A DNA stretch of 64,000 bases. Origin: [Bacillus] enclensis (GTDB lineage: Bacteria > Bacillota > Bacilli > Bacillales > Bacillaceae_B). The stretch lies in assembly GCF_001456935.1 (NCBI RefSeq), contig NZ_KQ758488.1, forward strand, positions 1-64,000. The letters are read 5' to 3'. Position 1 is the stretch's first letter. Every line of letters begins with the position of its first letter. The translations under genes were made by a program, and so were the position numbers. Below are positions 1 to 8,142 of the stretch, piece by piece. The notes under the pieces were generated by a model that was given only the letters and a program-made list of their open reading frames with translations, ran no database searches and had not been told where the DNA came from.

Positions 1-68
1 CTCCAGTAAAGTTCAATGAGAAATACAAGGATATTGGCTTCCCTGAAGAAATGGCCTTGAGCCTTTAA
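1..68 (+). CDS. 3' end of an unidentified gene (partial)
   Basis: A reading frame enters from the left edge (codons start at base 3) and ends with TAA at 66-68. It encodes the last 21 residues of a protein, PVKFNEKYKDIG followed by FPEEMALSL. The mix of charged and hydrophobic residues looks like a real C-terminus, but it is too short for me to name a family. The rest of the gene lies outside the window. Confidence 0.45.
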   Translation, partial: PVKFNEKYKDIGFPEEMALSL

Positions 69-82
69 AAAGGCAGGAATAC

Positions 83-187
83 TCCTTCTTCACTTACTAA
101 CCCCCCAGATGGCGGAACGAAAGGGTCAAGCGGTTTTGGCTTGACGCTGAAGTAGAGTCATCTACCCTTGGTAAAAGTGAAGAAGGA
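83..187. ncRNA. Candidate structured RNA, multi-helix junction
   Basis: A perfect 13-bp inverted repeat (83-95 with 175-187) closes a roughly 105-nt element. Inside it I see a further closing helix (121-124 with 166-169) and two hairpins: 125-131 with 139-145 (GTCAAGC/GCTTGAC) and 152-156 with 161-165 (GTAGA/TCTAC). The 5' side carries an unpaired stretch rich in C (101-106). An intrinsic terminator follows at 201-226. This nested layout resembles a riboswitch or small RNA, but it matches no aptamer consensus I know. The strand is uncertain because the terminator has A and T tracts on both sides. It could also be the structured end of a mobile element. Confidence 0.45.
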
Positions 188-200
188 AATGATAAAAATG

Positions 201-226
201 AAAAACTAAGAATCATTTAGTTTTTT
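201..226 (+). terminator. Intrinsic terminator
   Basis: The stem AAAAACTAA (201-209) pairs with the TTAGTTTTT stretch ending at 226, around a short loop. T-run downstream and A-run upstream, so it could work in both directions. It follows the structured element at 83-187. From 230 to 544 I see no gene and no further clear structure. Confidence 0.6.
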
Positions 227-544
227 AAAGAATTCGTCAGGAATTAGGGGGTCAAACCGCCACAGTGTATATTAGGGTGGTGAGTGTTTTTTCTTTTCGT
301 TCTCTTCTTTCTTTACATTCTTCTTTCTGTTTTCGATTCTGGACCAAACTTGCTGCAATGCTGATTCATGTCTGATTCACAAAAAAATACAGCCTCGAAT
401 TTTTTCCTTCTCGTCCATTTCATGCATTCTGCCATCATCCAATCCCCTCCTTTAGATTCCTTCACCATTTTATATATAGATTTGTTTGTAAATTGGCTAC
501 TTCCGGAACCGTTTTTTAGGAAAACATCCTTAAATGTTAAAAAA

Positions 545-553
545 TGTTATAAT
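545..553 (+). promoter_or_regulatory. Extended -10 promoter for the moxR operon
   Basis: TG at 545-546, one base, then a perfect TATAAT at 548-553: an extended -10 element of a sigma-A promoter. There is no good -35 hexamer at the expected distance, which is common for extended -10 promoters. It lies 35 nt upstream of the moxR start, just before a purine-rich ribosome binding site (AAAGGGGTGGGG). Confidence 0.5.
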
Positions 554-588
554 TGGAATGTTCAGACTAAAATAAAAGGGGTGGGGAA

Positions 589-1512
589 ATGCTGCAGCAT
601 ATAAAAGAAAATGTAGCGAAAGTCATGATCGACAAGGAGAAAGAAATTGAGTTGATGATCATAGCGCTGTTGAGTGACGGTCATATCTTGCTCGAAGACG
701 TGCCCGGTACAGGGAAAACAACGATGGCGAAGTGTTTTTCGAGAAGCATAGACGGGACGTTCAATCGGCTCCAGTTCACCCCCGATACGCTTCCATCGGA
801 TATTGTTGGACAGGAATATTTTGACGTGAAAACGAGTGACTTCAAAGTCAGGAAGGGGCCAGTTTTTAACAATGTCCTCCTCATCGATGAAATCAATCGT
901 GCCGTCCCGAGGACCCAGTCCGCCCTTCTGGAGCTGATGGAGGAGAAGCATGTCACTCTCGGCGGCGTGACCTATCACCTGCCCAAGCCGTTCTGTGTCA
1001 TCGCGACACAGAATCCCTATGACTCCATCGGAACCTTCCCATTGCCGGACGCGCAGCTTGACCGCTTTCTGCTCACAATCAGGCAGGGGTACCCGTCACC
1101 AGAAAAAGAAAAAATGATGCTGAGGAGATTCCGTTCAGCCAATCCGCTCGCCACCATCGAGAGCGTGATTTCAATCGAAGACGTCATCCAGTTGAAGCAG
1201 AAGGTAAAGGATGTTGTTGTTTCAGAAGAAGTAGAGGATTATTTGATGGAAATTGTACAGGCAACGAGACAGCACCAGTATGTGGATGTCGGGGTGAGCC
1301 CCCGCGGATCGCTTGCATATATGAGAGCTGCCCAATCAAGGGCTTTTTTGTACGGCAGGGATTTCAGTACACCGGATGATGTGAAAGAGCTCGCGCTTCC
1401 GATCTTGGCGCACAGAATCACACTGAATGTGGAAGGGGAAGTGAAAACCTCCAAGGAAGCAGTGATCCATGAGATTCTGGACAGCATTTCCGTTCCGGTC
1501 GAAACACCATGA
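589..1512 (+). CDS. MoxR-family AAA+ ATPase
   Basis: 307 residues, the usual MoxR length. The protein has a Walker A motif (GTGKTT, about residue 40), a Walker B motif (LLIDEINRA, about 100) followed by the MoxR feature QSALLELMEE, sensor 1 (ATQNPYD) and a sensor-2 region near SPRGSL. MoxR ATPases work as chaperone-like remodelling factors, usually with DUF58 proteins, as here. A strong RBS sits just before the ATG. The stop codon overlaps the start of the DUF58 gene (ATGA), so the two are translationally coupled. The cellular target is not evident from the sequence. Confidence 0.92.
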   Translation: MLQHIKENVAKVMIDKEKEIELMIIALLSDGHILLEDVPGTGKTTMAKCFSRSIDGTFNRLQFTPDTLPSDIVGQEYFDVKTSDFKVRKGPVFNNVLLIDEINRAVPRTQSALLELMEEKHVTLGGVTYHLPKPFCVIATQNPYDSIGTFPLPDAQLDRFLLTIRQGYPSPEKEKMMLRRFRSANPLATIESVISIEDVIQLKQKVKDVVVSEEVEDYLMEIVQATRQHQYVDVGVSPRGSLAYMRAAQSRAFLYGRDFSTPDDVKELALPILAHRITLNVEGEVKTSKEAVIHEILDSISVPVETP

Positions 1513-2609
1513 AGATCCATAAGGAACCACCCTTCCTCTTTATGCCGCTGGTCTTGATCTTGACCGTGATCCTGCTCATCATCAGCAGTTTCGCAGGGTA
1601 TTCCATTCTTGCCTTTCTCTTCTCTGCAGTTCTGGCCCTGGCACTTTTCTCAAAAATTTATCTAAACATGCAGGTTAAGAAGATTGCCTGGAAGATCAAG
1701 AAATACCATGACGCGTCAAGCATCGATGAGTTCGTCACCTGCCAAATCGAGATTCGCAACGATTCCGCCCTTCCCATGTATCGCCTGAAAATGAACATAG
1801 AGAGCAGGAGCGACCGTGAACTCGTGTTTACAGGCGGGGATGAAGAAAGCAGCATGATCTCCATATCCCTGGACCTCCCTGCTACATCACAAAAAACGAT
1901 CACCGTCACCCTCAGGGGGAAAGGCCGGGGAATACACCGGTGGAGCAACCTGGAGTTTTTAGTGAAAGACCCGCTGTCTCTCCAAACATACCGGGTGGAA
2001 AGTAGAACGGATGACCTCCCTTCATTCAAAGTTCTTCCCCGTATCGGGAAGCTCCATGATCTGAAACTGAAATCCCTGCTTCAGGGATACAAACAGACGA
2101 ACTACTCCCTGTTTATGGATGAGACGAGCATCATCGGCACGAAGGATTACGAGAATGAGAGCTTCAGGCATATCCACTGGCTTGCGACAGCAAAAGAGAA
2201 CAAACTCCTTGCGAAAAAATATCAAAAAGTCCACGGGGACCTTTATTCCATCTTCCTCAACATGGTCGGAGCCGGACAGTTTCACCTAAGGAAGGACATG
2301 GAGGAACTGATTGAATACACCGTGTCGGTCTGCCTCTACCTGATAAAAGAGGGCTGCAAGGTTGAACTCTGGGTGAATTATGCCACCGAACAGCATGACA
2401 TCATGCGGCTCAGGAACGACCTCGACCGCTCACAACTCAGGAAATTGATCGAGACGCTTGCGCTCATCAACCCCAATGGCAGATTTTTTCCCACCGACCG
2501 GTTTTATCGACACTCACTGAGGGCAAAAGACGATAAGTCACTCGGCTTGGTCATCGGGACTCCGCCTGAGCCGTCCGGACGTGAACATTTGCTGCATATC
2601 AAGAGATGA
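1509..2609 (+). CDS. DUF58 domain-containing membrane protein
   Basis: 366 residues. Two hydrophobic segments occur at about residues 10-50 (FLFMPLVLILTVILLIISSF and the following stretch), then a beta-rich region, then the DUF58 core with DETSIIGTKDYENES and RHIHWLATAKENKLLAKKY. DUF58 proteins are the standard partners of MoxR ATPases and have a vWA-like fold at the C-terminus. Start overlaps the moxR stop by 4 nt. Role: membrane partner of the upstream ATPase (known for the family); substrate unknown. Confidence 0.9.
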   Translation: MKIHKEPPFLFMPLVLILTVILLIISSFAGYSILAFLFSAVLALALFSKIYLNMQVKKIAWKIKKYHDASSIDEFVTCQIEIRNDSALPMYRLKMNIESRSDRELVFTGGDEESSMISISLDLPATSQKTITVTLRGKGRGIHRWSNLEFLVKDPLSLQTYRVESRTDDLPSFKVLPRIGKLHDLKLKSLLQGYKQTNYSLFMDETSIIGTKDYENESFRHIHWLATAKENKLLAKKYQKVHGDLYSIFLNMVGAGQFHLRKDMEELIEYTVSVCLYLIKEGCKVELWVNYATEQHDIMRLRNDLDRSQLRKLIETLALINPNGRFFPTDRFYRHSLRAKDDKSLGLVIGTPPEPSGREHLLHIKR

Positions 2610-2635
2610 CGGAAGAATGAGTGGAGGTGACTGAG

Positions 2636-3307
2636 TTGAAAAAAGCAGGGATAACATTCCTTTTTATTCTTATCTGTGCAGGTGCAAGCCTGGTGTTGAT
2701 GAATGTTTTTAATGAGGCGGCTGGAAAGGTCAAGGATTTTTATCAGGCAGAGCCCCCCGGCGAAGAGAGTTTTGACAATGATCCCACTGCCCCGCTTGAT
2801 GGGAGGACAATCTCAGAGAAGCGTCTCAAAGAACCAATCGTGGTGGAGGAATATTTACGATCGTTTTCGGAACCTTTTTCAGGTGGATTTGGACGTGGTA
2901 GTGGATTTGTAAATACAGCGAAGAAATATGGGATCTTTGTGATTCTCGGTGTTGTTTTTCTTTTCTGGTATTTGCGCCGCAAAAAGAAAAAGCGAAAAGG
3001 CATTGAAGTAGTTGCGCGAGCCTCAGAACACGCCCGGCATTCTGATAAATCCGTTGACTTCCGAAATCCAGAGGACAGGACTTTTCTCCTGACGGAAGAA
3101 AAATTGAACGAAATCCGCAAAATGATGATGGATTGGGAGAAGCAGTTAAACACTTCTAACAGAAAACGAAGCAATGAAACCCTCCACGAGTGGTTCAGAC
3201 GGATAAATGGCCCGATTGAAATCATTCCGATCTATGAAAAAGTACGTTACGGAGGGAAACCATTTACGTATGAGGAAGTACAGCTTCTGAAGAGATTTTT
3301 GAAATAG
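2636..3307 (+). CDS. DUF4129 domain-containing membrane protein
   Basis: About 223 residues from a TTG start at 2636, chosen because GGAGGTGA (2623-2630) is correctly spaced for it; the GTG at 2621 overlaps that RBS. An N-terminal hydrophobic anchor (ITFLFILICAGASLVLM), an extracellular stretch, a second transmembrane segment (YGIFVILGVVFLFWYL), then a basic linker and the DUF4129 region near the C-terminus (SNETLHEWFRRI, YEKVRYGG). In many bacilli this domain is fused to or follows a transglutaminase-like protein in MoxR/DUF58 operons. Here no transglutaminase gene follows; the operon ends in a terminator. Confidence 0.8.
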   Translation: MKKAGITFLFILICAGASLVLMNVFNEAAGKVKDFYQAEPPGEESFDNDPTAPLDGRTISEKRLKEPIVVEEYLRSFSEPFSGGFGRGSGFVNTAKKYGIFVILGVVFLFWYLRRKKKKRKGIEVVARASEHARHSDKSVDFRNPEDRTFLLTEEKLNEIRKMMMDWEKQLNTSNRKRSNETLHEWFRRINGPIEIIPIYEKVRYGGKPFTYEEVQLLKRFLK

Positions 3308-3327
3308 GCATGTCTGGGATTCGGGAA

Positions 3328-3359
3328 GCCGCTGGCGATTAATTGCCAGCGGCTTTTTA
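3328..3359 (+). terminator. Intrinsic terminator of the moxR operon
   Basis: A 9-bp perfect GC-rich stem, GCCGCTGGC (3328-3336) with GCCAGCGGC (3345-3353), followed by TTTTT. Confidence 0.9.
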
Positions 3360-3498
3360 GCGTGTTTATCAGTGCAAGGGAAGGAAGCTTCTCGTATTGA
3401 AAGGTATCTATCTTTATTTCATTCTTTCAACACATTTTCTTACTAAACTGAATGGTACAGACGATTCTGTCCGAATAAAGCAAGAGAAGGAGATTCAT

Positions 3499-4839
3499 AT
3501 GAACAGGAACACTTTCAATCCATTCAGGAGGCTTCATTTTTATGCTGCCTGGTTCATCACACCTTTATTATTGACCCTGACACTCTCAGGGATCGGATTC
3601 CTCTTCTATCCAGAAGTCGAAAACATGATGTATGAACATGAATTTTTCGGCCAGAGTGATGCCGGCGACATGCAGAGCATGGGTGCAGCGATTGAAGAAA
3701 TAAAAGAAACATACAACGGCTACTCTGTCAGTAAGATCAGCATGATGGAAGAGCCTTATAACAACAGGGTGACGATCAGCAATGATCAGGGGGAATCGCA
3801 GTATGTGTTCCTCGACGAAAACAATCAAATCGTTTCCACCCTGGATTCAAAAAGCACCTATTCCAATTTCATGAGGACGTTTCACAGCTCCCTGTTGACT
3901 GATCATACCTTTGTCCGCTATCTGGTCGAACTCACGGCTTGCTGGGCGATTTTCCTGATTGTTTCGGGGACATATATGACATTCAAAAAGAAGCTGCTTC
4001 AGAACCGTTCCAGCAAGCTGCGCTTCCAAAAGATTCATGCCGTCTTGGGACTGGTTCTTGCCATACCCCTGATTATCATTGTGGTGACCGGGATTCCGTG
4101 GTCTGTATTTACAGGAAGTAAAATTGCCCAGTTCGCAGCCGATCATCCTGAGTGGGGCAGGACGGAGCTTCGCTATAATCCGCCTCAATCGGATGTCGAT
4201 GAAATCCCGTGGGCTACAAGAAGCATGGATCAGCCTGCTTCAGAGCATAAGCGGCACGCGGGGCATCACTCCGAAAGCAGTGCCAGCGACATGATTGAAG
4301 GTCAGAAATCTGTTGAGGAAATCATTACCTTGTCCGCGGAAAACAATATTTCAAGGCCGTTCTCCATCGTCTATCCTTCCAATGAAAAAGGCGTCTTCAC
4401 GGTTTCAAAGGGAAGCAACACAGGCGTCACCGGACTCGACGTCAGCCCCTACGAAGAAACCACTTCTTATTTCGACCAGTACTCCGGGGAGTTGATCGCC
4501 CAAATTGATTTCGAGGATTACGGCATCATCGGCAAGTGGTTCACATGGGGGATCCCGCTTCATGAAGGGCATCTGTTCGGGGTGGCCAACAAAATCCTGA
4601 ACCTGCTCGTCTGCATCGCCTTCCTTTCAGCCATCACGATGGGCTTCATGTCCTGGATGAAGCGGATGAAATCGGGTGAAGCGAAGGGTCCGAAAAGGAT
4701 CAACAAACCATGGTCAATCGGTGTCGTAGTCACGCTGGCGGTTCTCGGGATCCTCATGCCGCTGTTCGGGTTGTCGGTGTTGGTGATTTTTATTGTTGAG
4801 ACGGTTATATATTTTGTGAAGAAGAGGAAAGAAGCTTAG
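3499..4839 (+). CDS. PepSY-associated TM (PepSY_TM) membrane protein
   Basis: 446 residues from the ATG at 3499, chosen for its AGAAGGAGA RBS; an upstream TTG in frame has none. Transmembrane segments: about residues 18-40 (AWFITPLLLTLTLSGIGFLF), 150-170, 185-215 (VLGLVLAIPLIIIVVTGIPW), and a pair near the C-terminus. Between them are two extracytoplasmic PepSY-like regions (for example DEIPWATRSMD and SVEEIITLSAEN). Family members are linked to iron or metal uptake or peptidase inhibition; the role here is not shown by context. A histidine-rich stretch (HKRHAGHHSE) sits in the large external loop and might bind metal. Confidence 0.82.
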   Translation: MNRNTFNPFRRLHFYAAWFITPLLLTLTLSGIGFLFYPEVENMMYEHEFFGQSDAGDMQSMGAAIEEIKETYNGYSVSKISMMEEPYNNRVTISNDQGESQYVFLDENNQIVSTLDSKSTYSNFMRTFHSSLLTDHTFVRYLVELTACWAIFLIVSGTYMTFKKKLLQNRSSKLRFQKIHAVLGLVLAIPLIIIVVTGIPWSVFTGSKIAQFAADHPEWGRTELRYNPPQSDVDEIPWATRSMDQPASEHKRHAGHHSESSASDMIEGQKSVEEIITLSAENNISRPFSIVYPSNEKGVFTVSKGSNTGVTGLDVSPYEETTSYFDQYSGELIAQIDFEDYGIIGKWFTWGIPLHEGHLFGVANKILNLLVCIAFLSAITMGFMSWMKRMKSGEAKGPKRINKPWSIGVVVTLAVLGILMPLFGLSVLVIFIVETVIYFVKKRKEA

Positions 4840-5039
4840 GCAGGGGGCGCTGATTCGCGGTTAGGGACGGACTTCCCTGATTAATAAGGCAGCAGCACAT
4901 GGTTATTACGGGAAATCATCATGTACTGCTCCTTTTTTTGTGGTGGGAGGAAAAGAATGCTTGATTTCCGCTGCGTTTCGACTCTCCAGCTCGAAAATCC
5001 CTATGAGGTTTCGGCATGGCGGGGGTATCTGGCTGGATT

Positions 5040-5130
5040 TAAGGGCGGAACTTTTAATTTAAGAGCGAAATCCCTGGGTTTAAGGGCGAAATTTTCAATA
5101 TAAGGGCGAAATCCTGGATATAAGAGCGAA
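5040..5130 (+). repeat. Tandem array, about 20-21 bp period, unit TAAGGGCGAAATC
   Basis: Five copies of TAAG(G/A)GCG(G/A)AA start at 5040, 5060, 5081, 5101 and 5121, separated by variable spacers of about 10 nt. The array sits between two convergent genes (PepSY protein and ogt). The rest of 4840-5242 holds no gene I can support. Confidence 0.8.
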
Positions 5131-5191
5131 CTACCGATTTTTCGACAAATTCTCTAAAATCATTCACGAAGGGGCATAATCTCGATTGAAC

Positions 5192-5221
5192 GAAAAGAAG
5201 CCCAGGATCCATCCCGGGCTT
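5192..5221 (-). terminator. Terminator of the ada-alkA-ogt operon
   Basis: On the minus strand, the stem AAGCCC/GGGCTT (5216-5221 with 5198-5203) is followed by TTTT. It lies about 20 nt beyond the ogt stop. Confidence 0.75.
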
Positions 5222-5242
5222 CCATTAGTTGGGTAGGGACAT

Positions 5243-5725
5243 TTATTTCCTGTCCTTAAAACCCCGCTCATGCCTCAAAAGCCACTCCTTCCTCCACAAA
5301 CCGCCTGCATAACCTGTCAGCTTCCCGTTCGATCCAATGATCCGGTGGCAGGGGACGACGATGCTCAGCCGGTTCCGTCCATTGGCGCTGCCCACTCCCC
5401 TGACCGCCTTCTCATTCTCGATATGAACGGCGATTTCTTTATAGGTAGAGGTTTCCGCGTACGAGATTTCCGTTAATGCTTCCCAAACCTTCTGTTGAAA
5501 AATCGTGCCATCAAGCTGATATGGAAACGTGAACGTACGTCGTTTTCCTCCGAAGTATTCGTCGAGCTGCATGGCACACTCGTTCAATACTCCAGGACAT
5601 TCATCCCCGCAGTCGTCTGACTCAGACTCTTCATTGAACAGGATGGACGTAATCTGTTCATCCGTTCCTTGTATTTCTATCATGCCGATCGGTGACCGGT
5701 AGAGTTTGTTATATAGCTTCATCAT
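5243..5725 (-). CDS. ogt: Methylated-DNA--protein-cysteine methyltransferase
   Basis: 160 residues from the ATG at 5725 (RBS GGAGGT 7 nt upstream; 5722 is a second in-frame ATG). It repairs O6-alkylguanine by irreversible transfer of the alkyl group to a cysteine. The active-site motif VPCHRIIG is present near residue 128, preceded by the DNA-binding helix region (AVRGVGSANGRN) and followed by LTGYAGGLWRKEWLL, all typical of Ogt/AdaB. The start overlaps the end of alkA by 17 nt, so it is the last gene of a tightly coupled repair operon. In B. subtilis the equivalent protein is AdaB; which name fits best cannot be settled here. Confidence 0.93.
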   Translation of the reverse strand: MMKLYNKLYRSPIGMIEIQGTDEQITSILFNEESESDDCGDECPGVLNECAMQLDEYFGGKRRTFTFPYQLDGTIFQQKVWEALTEISYAETSTYKEIAVHIENEKAVRGVGSANGRNRLSIVVPCHRIIGSNGKLTGYAGGLWRKEWLLRHERGFKDRK

Positions 5726-6623
5726 ACAAAGACCTCCAAAGATAAAAGGCGGCATATCCCTGCCAGCCCTCCCATTTATGTGAAAATGACTCCATTTCCT
5801 CAAGCTTTGGTTTACGCTCGTACCCCATTGCTGCCTTCAGCGCATTTTGAAGGCCGACATCAGCAATCGGAAATGAAGTTTTGACATGAAAACATTTCAT
5901 CATGACATAGTCGGCAGTCCAGGCACCAATGCCTTTGTACTGCAGGAGCGCTTTCCTCGCTTGCTGCTCGTCCAATTTCCTCAATGATTCTTTCGTCAAT
6001 CTGCCGTCCTTCATTGCTGCCGCAATTCCAATGATGTATGCTGCCTTTCTGCCGGTGATCTGCAGCTTCCGGAGATCTGCCTCCCCCAGCAGAGCAATCT
6101 CCTCAAACGGCGGAAATAACCAATAGGTCTCACCATGAATCGTCAACTTTTCACCATACGCTTCGACCAACCGCTTTTTCAATGTATAGGCAAAGGTCAG
6201 GTTGATCTGCTGGCCGAGGACCGCCCAGACGAGGGCTTCGAACAGATCATGGATGGCAATCATCCGCAAACCGGTATATCTCCTAATGAGTTCCGACAGG
6301 ACGGGATCGTCACTTCCCCATTTATAAAAATGACTGAGGTCCGTGTCCAAATCAAACCACTCCCAGATGTATTCCACCGCCTTTTCCCGTGCCGCTTCAG
6401 AAGGGATGCCATTCAGAAATTCAACCTTCAGGGAGTCGTTCACAGACTGCACCTTAATCAAAATCAACTCCCCATTCAGCCTGACCAATTTCATTAAACA
6501 ACCATCACTAATGGTATGAAGGATTTCCCGGTCGTTCCTCCCAAGGAATATCAGACACTCATCAAAGCTGAACGGGTCAGGAGGATGGATCGTGATGAAG
6601 GATTGTCCGTCAGTCCAATTCAT
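5709..6623 (-). CDS. alkA: DNA-3-methyladenine glycosylase II
   Basis: 304 residues from the ATG at 6623 (GGAGG 8 nt upstream; the in-frame GTG at 6632 overlaps the RBS). It excises 3-methyladenine and related lesions. The HhH-GPD core is visible: LVWAVLGQQINLTFAY, then the helix-hairpin-helix LLQYKGIGAWTADYVMM with the catalytic Asp in GAWTADYV. The N-terminal AlkA-like domain covers roughly the first 110 residues. Its start overlaps the end of adaA by 14 nt. In B. subtilis alkA is divergent from adaAB; here all three are in one transcription unit. Confidence 0.93.
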   Translation of the reverse strand: MNWTDGQSFITIHPPDPFSFDECLIFLGRNDREILHTISDGCLMKLVRLNGELILIKVQSVNDSLKVEFLNGIPSEAAREKAVEYIWEWFDLDTDLSHFYKWGSDDPVLSELIRRYTGLRMIAIHDLFEALVWAVLGQQINLTFAYTLKKRLVEAYGEKLTIHGETYWLFPPFEEIALLGEADLRKLQITGRKAAYIIGIAAAMKDGRLTKESLRKLDEQQARKALLQYKGIGAWTADYVMMKCFHVKTSFPIADVGLQNALKAAMGYERKPKLEEMESFSHKWEGWQGYAAFYLWRSLYDEAI

Positions 6624-7191
6624 TCCCGGCACCTCCAGTCATCTGTCTCCGGTATTCGCTCGGTGAACATCCTTTCAGCTGTTTAAACACTTTATAGAAA
6701 TTGGATGAGCTCTGGAACCCGGCCTCATAGCCGATTTCAATGTTTGTGAGGCCTGTCGTCACCAGCAAATACGCCGCTTTATCAACGCGGATCTTTTCCA
6801 GATAGGTGCGCGGCGTCTCCCCCGTTTCCTGCTTAAAAACGCGCTCAAGATAATAAGGGCTGAGTCCCGCATGATCTGCAATATCTTTTAGCTCAAGCGG
6901 CTTATTGGCATGATTGACGAGATAGGCGGTCACCCTCCTGACCACCTCGATATTCGGGGAATGCTCCAGTTCCGGCTGGCATCTTTTACACGCCCGATAA
7001 CCGGCATCCTCCGCATCATGCCGCTCCATATAAAATTCCACATTCACTTTTTTCGGTTTCCGTGACCTGCAGGAAGGACGGCAATAAATCTTTGTCGTCT
7101 TCACGGCCGTAAAGAACAGTCCGTCATACTTCCGGTCACACGCCATAATCTTCTCCCACATCTCTTCGAATGTCAGGTTGATGGCTGACAT
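6610..7191 (-). CDS. adaA: Methylphosphotriester-DNA methyltransferase / AraC-type activator
   Basis: 193 residues. The N-terminal Ada zinc domain has four cysteines (C37, C41, C68, C71; motifs YCRPSC and CKRC); C37 would be the methyl acceptor by family analogy. The C-terminal half is an AraC-type double HTH (LKDIADHAGLSPYYLERVFK; IEIGYEAGFQSSSNFYKVFK). Methylated AdaA activates its own operon, as known for B. subtilis. The RBS AAAGGGGG precedes the ATG. It is the first gene of the adaA-alkA-ogt operon, so one sensor controls three repair functions. Confidence 0.93.
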   Translation of the reverse strand: MSAINLTFEEMWEKIMACDRKYDGLFFTAVKTTKIYCRPSCRSRKPKKVNVEFYMERHDAEDAGYRACKRCQPELEHSPNIEVVRRVTAYLVNHANKPLELKDIADHAGLSPYYLERVFKQETGETPRTYLEKIRVDKAAYLLVTTGLTNIEIGYEAGFQSSSNFYKVFKQLKGCSPSEYRRQMTGGAGNELD

Positions 7192-7330
7192 TGGCGCACC
7201 CCCTTTCAGCAGTATTTTATGAAACAGCCGACCATCATCAGCTCTCCGAAAGAAATCATTCTTTGCTTTCTATTGTATCAAGACTGAAGCACGGGATACC
7301 TCCTGATTCTTGCTCTTATGGTCTACATAC

Positions 7331-7360
7331 AAAAAAAAGCTCAGGTTCAATACCTGGGCT
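7331..7360 (-). terminator. Terminator of the first PadR/HAAS operon
   Basis: Minus-strand stem AGCCCAGGT/ACCTGAGCT (7352-7360 with 7338-7346), one mismatch, followed by eight T on the minus strand. Confidence 0.8.
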
Positions 7361-7367
7361 CAATACA

Positions 7368-8138
7368 TTATAATGTAGGCTGCTTCTGCTTCTTCTTCCT
7401 TCTGATTAAAACAAAAATCGCAATGACTGAAACCACTGCAAGCAGGATTATTGTAAATAGAATCATAGTCGGATCCTCGTTTACATCCTCTGGAATGAAG
7501 CGGCTCGCAATCGGTCCGAGCGATAGGAACAGCGGGATGATGATCGTGAACCACGTTTTTGTGTAGATAGCCGCCGCAATGAAGATCACGATACACGCTG
7601 CGAGAATCAGATTATTTTGCAGAGGCGTCGCTGTAAAGACTGGCTGGAAATCCTGGGTGTTGTACCATAGCAGGACGGCCACACCTATTCCGGTGGAAAT
7701 AAACATGGTACCGATCAACAGGACATAACTCCATTTTGAATGGAAGTACTTTGGCAGCACCTTGAATAATAATGCTCCATAGATCAGCGTACCTATGATC
7801 GAACCGATTGAGATGATCAGGATCATGCCTCCCGTCAGCGAGAACTTCCCCTCAATGGCCGGCCCGAGACTGAAATAAGCAGCCAGCAGCAAGAGAAACA
7901 GCGGTACCAGACCCATTATCTGACGGTAATCCGTCTTCATCGATTCCCCTATGCTTTTCATATACTGCTTCGGGCTTTCCCCGACGATGTGCGTGACATC
8001 TTTTCCCTCTGCCTCGGCTTGAAGCAGGTGATCTTCCAACTCTTCCGTGATTTCATTGATTTCGCTGTCGTTCTTCCCTTTTGACATCAAGTGCATGCGA
8101 AGTTCGATCAAAAACTGTTCCGACTTTTTAGAAAGCAT
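7368..8138 (-). CDS. HAAS-domain / DUF1129-like membrane protein
   Basis: 256 residues. The N-terminal roughly 75 residues are a cytosolic helical HAAS-type signalling domain (LSKKSEQFLIELRMHLMSKG, INEITEELEDHLLQAEAEGK). Six to seven transmembrane segments follow (GLVPLFLLLLAAYFSL, GMILIISIGSIIGTLIYGAL and others). The basic tail RRKKKQKQ is cytoplasmic. It starts 4 nt after the PadR stop codon, so the pair is one operon. Such proteins are thought to signal to their PadR partner; the signal is unknown. No enzyme motif seen. Confidence 0.8.
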   Translation of the reverse strand: MLSKKSEQFLIELRMHLMSKGKNDSEINEITEELEDHLLQAEAEGKDVTHIVGESPKQYMKSIGESMKTDYRQIMGLVPLFLLLLAAYFSLGPAIEGKFSLTGGMILIISIGSIIGTLIYGALLFKVLPKYFHSKWSYVLLIGTMFISTGIGVAVLLWYNTQDFQPVFTATPLQNNLILAACIVIFIAAAIYTKTWFTIIIPLFLSLGPIASRFIPEDVNEDPTMILFTIILLAVVSVIAIFVLIRRKKKQKQPTL

Positions 8139-8142
8139 CTCT

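Noticed and set aside
368..604. 78-codon plus-strand frame before moxR
   Set aside because: It runs through the extended -10 and RBS of moxR and has no start signal.
4921..5103. 60-codon frame after the PepSY gene
   Set aside because: It runs into the 21-bp repeat array and has no RBS or family similarity.
5040..5130. Possible CRISPR array (also 13165-13265 and 59272-59434)
   Set aside because: The whole repeat plus spacer is only about 21 bp, the conserved part is 10-12 bp, and there are no cas genes.
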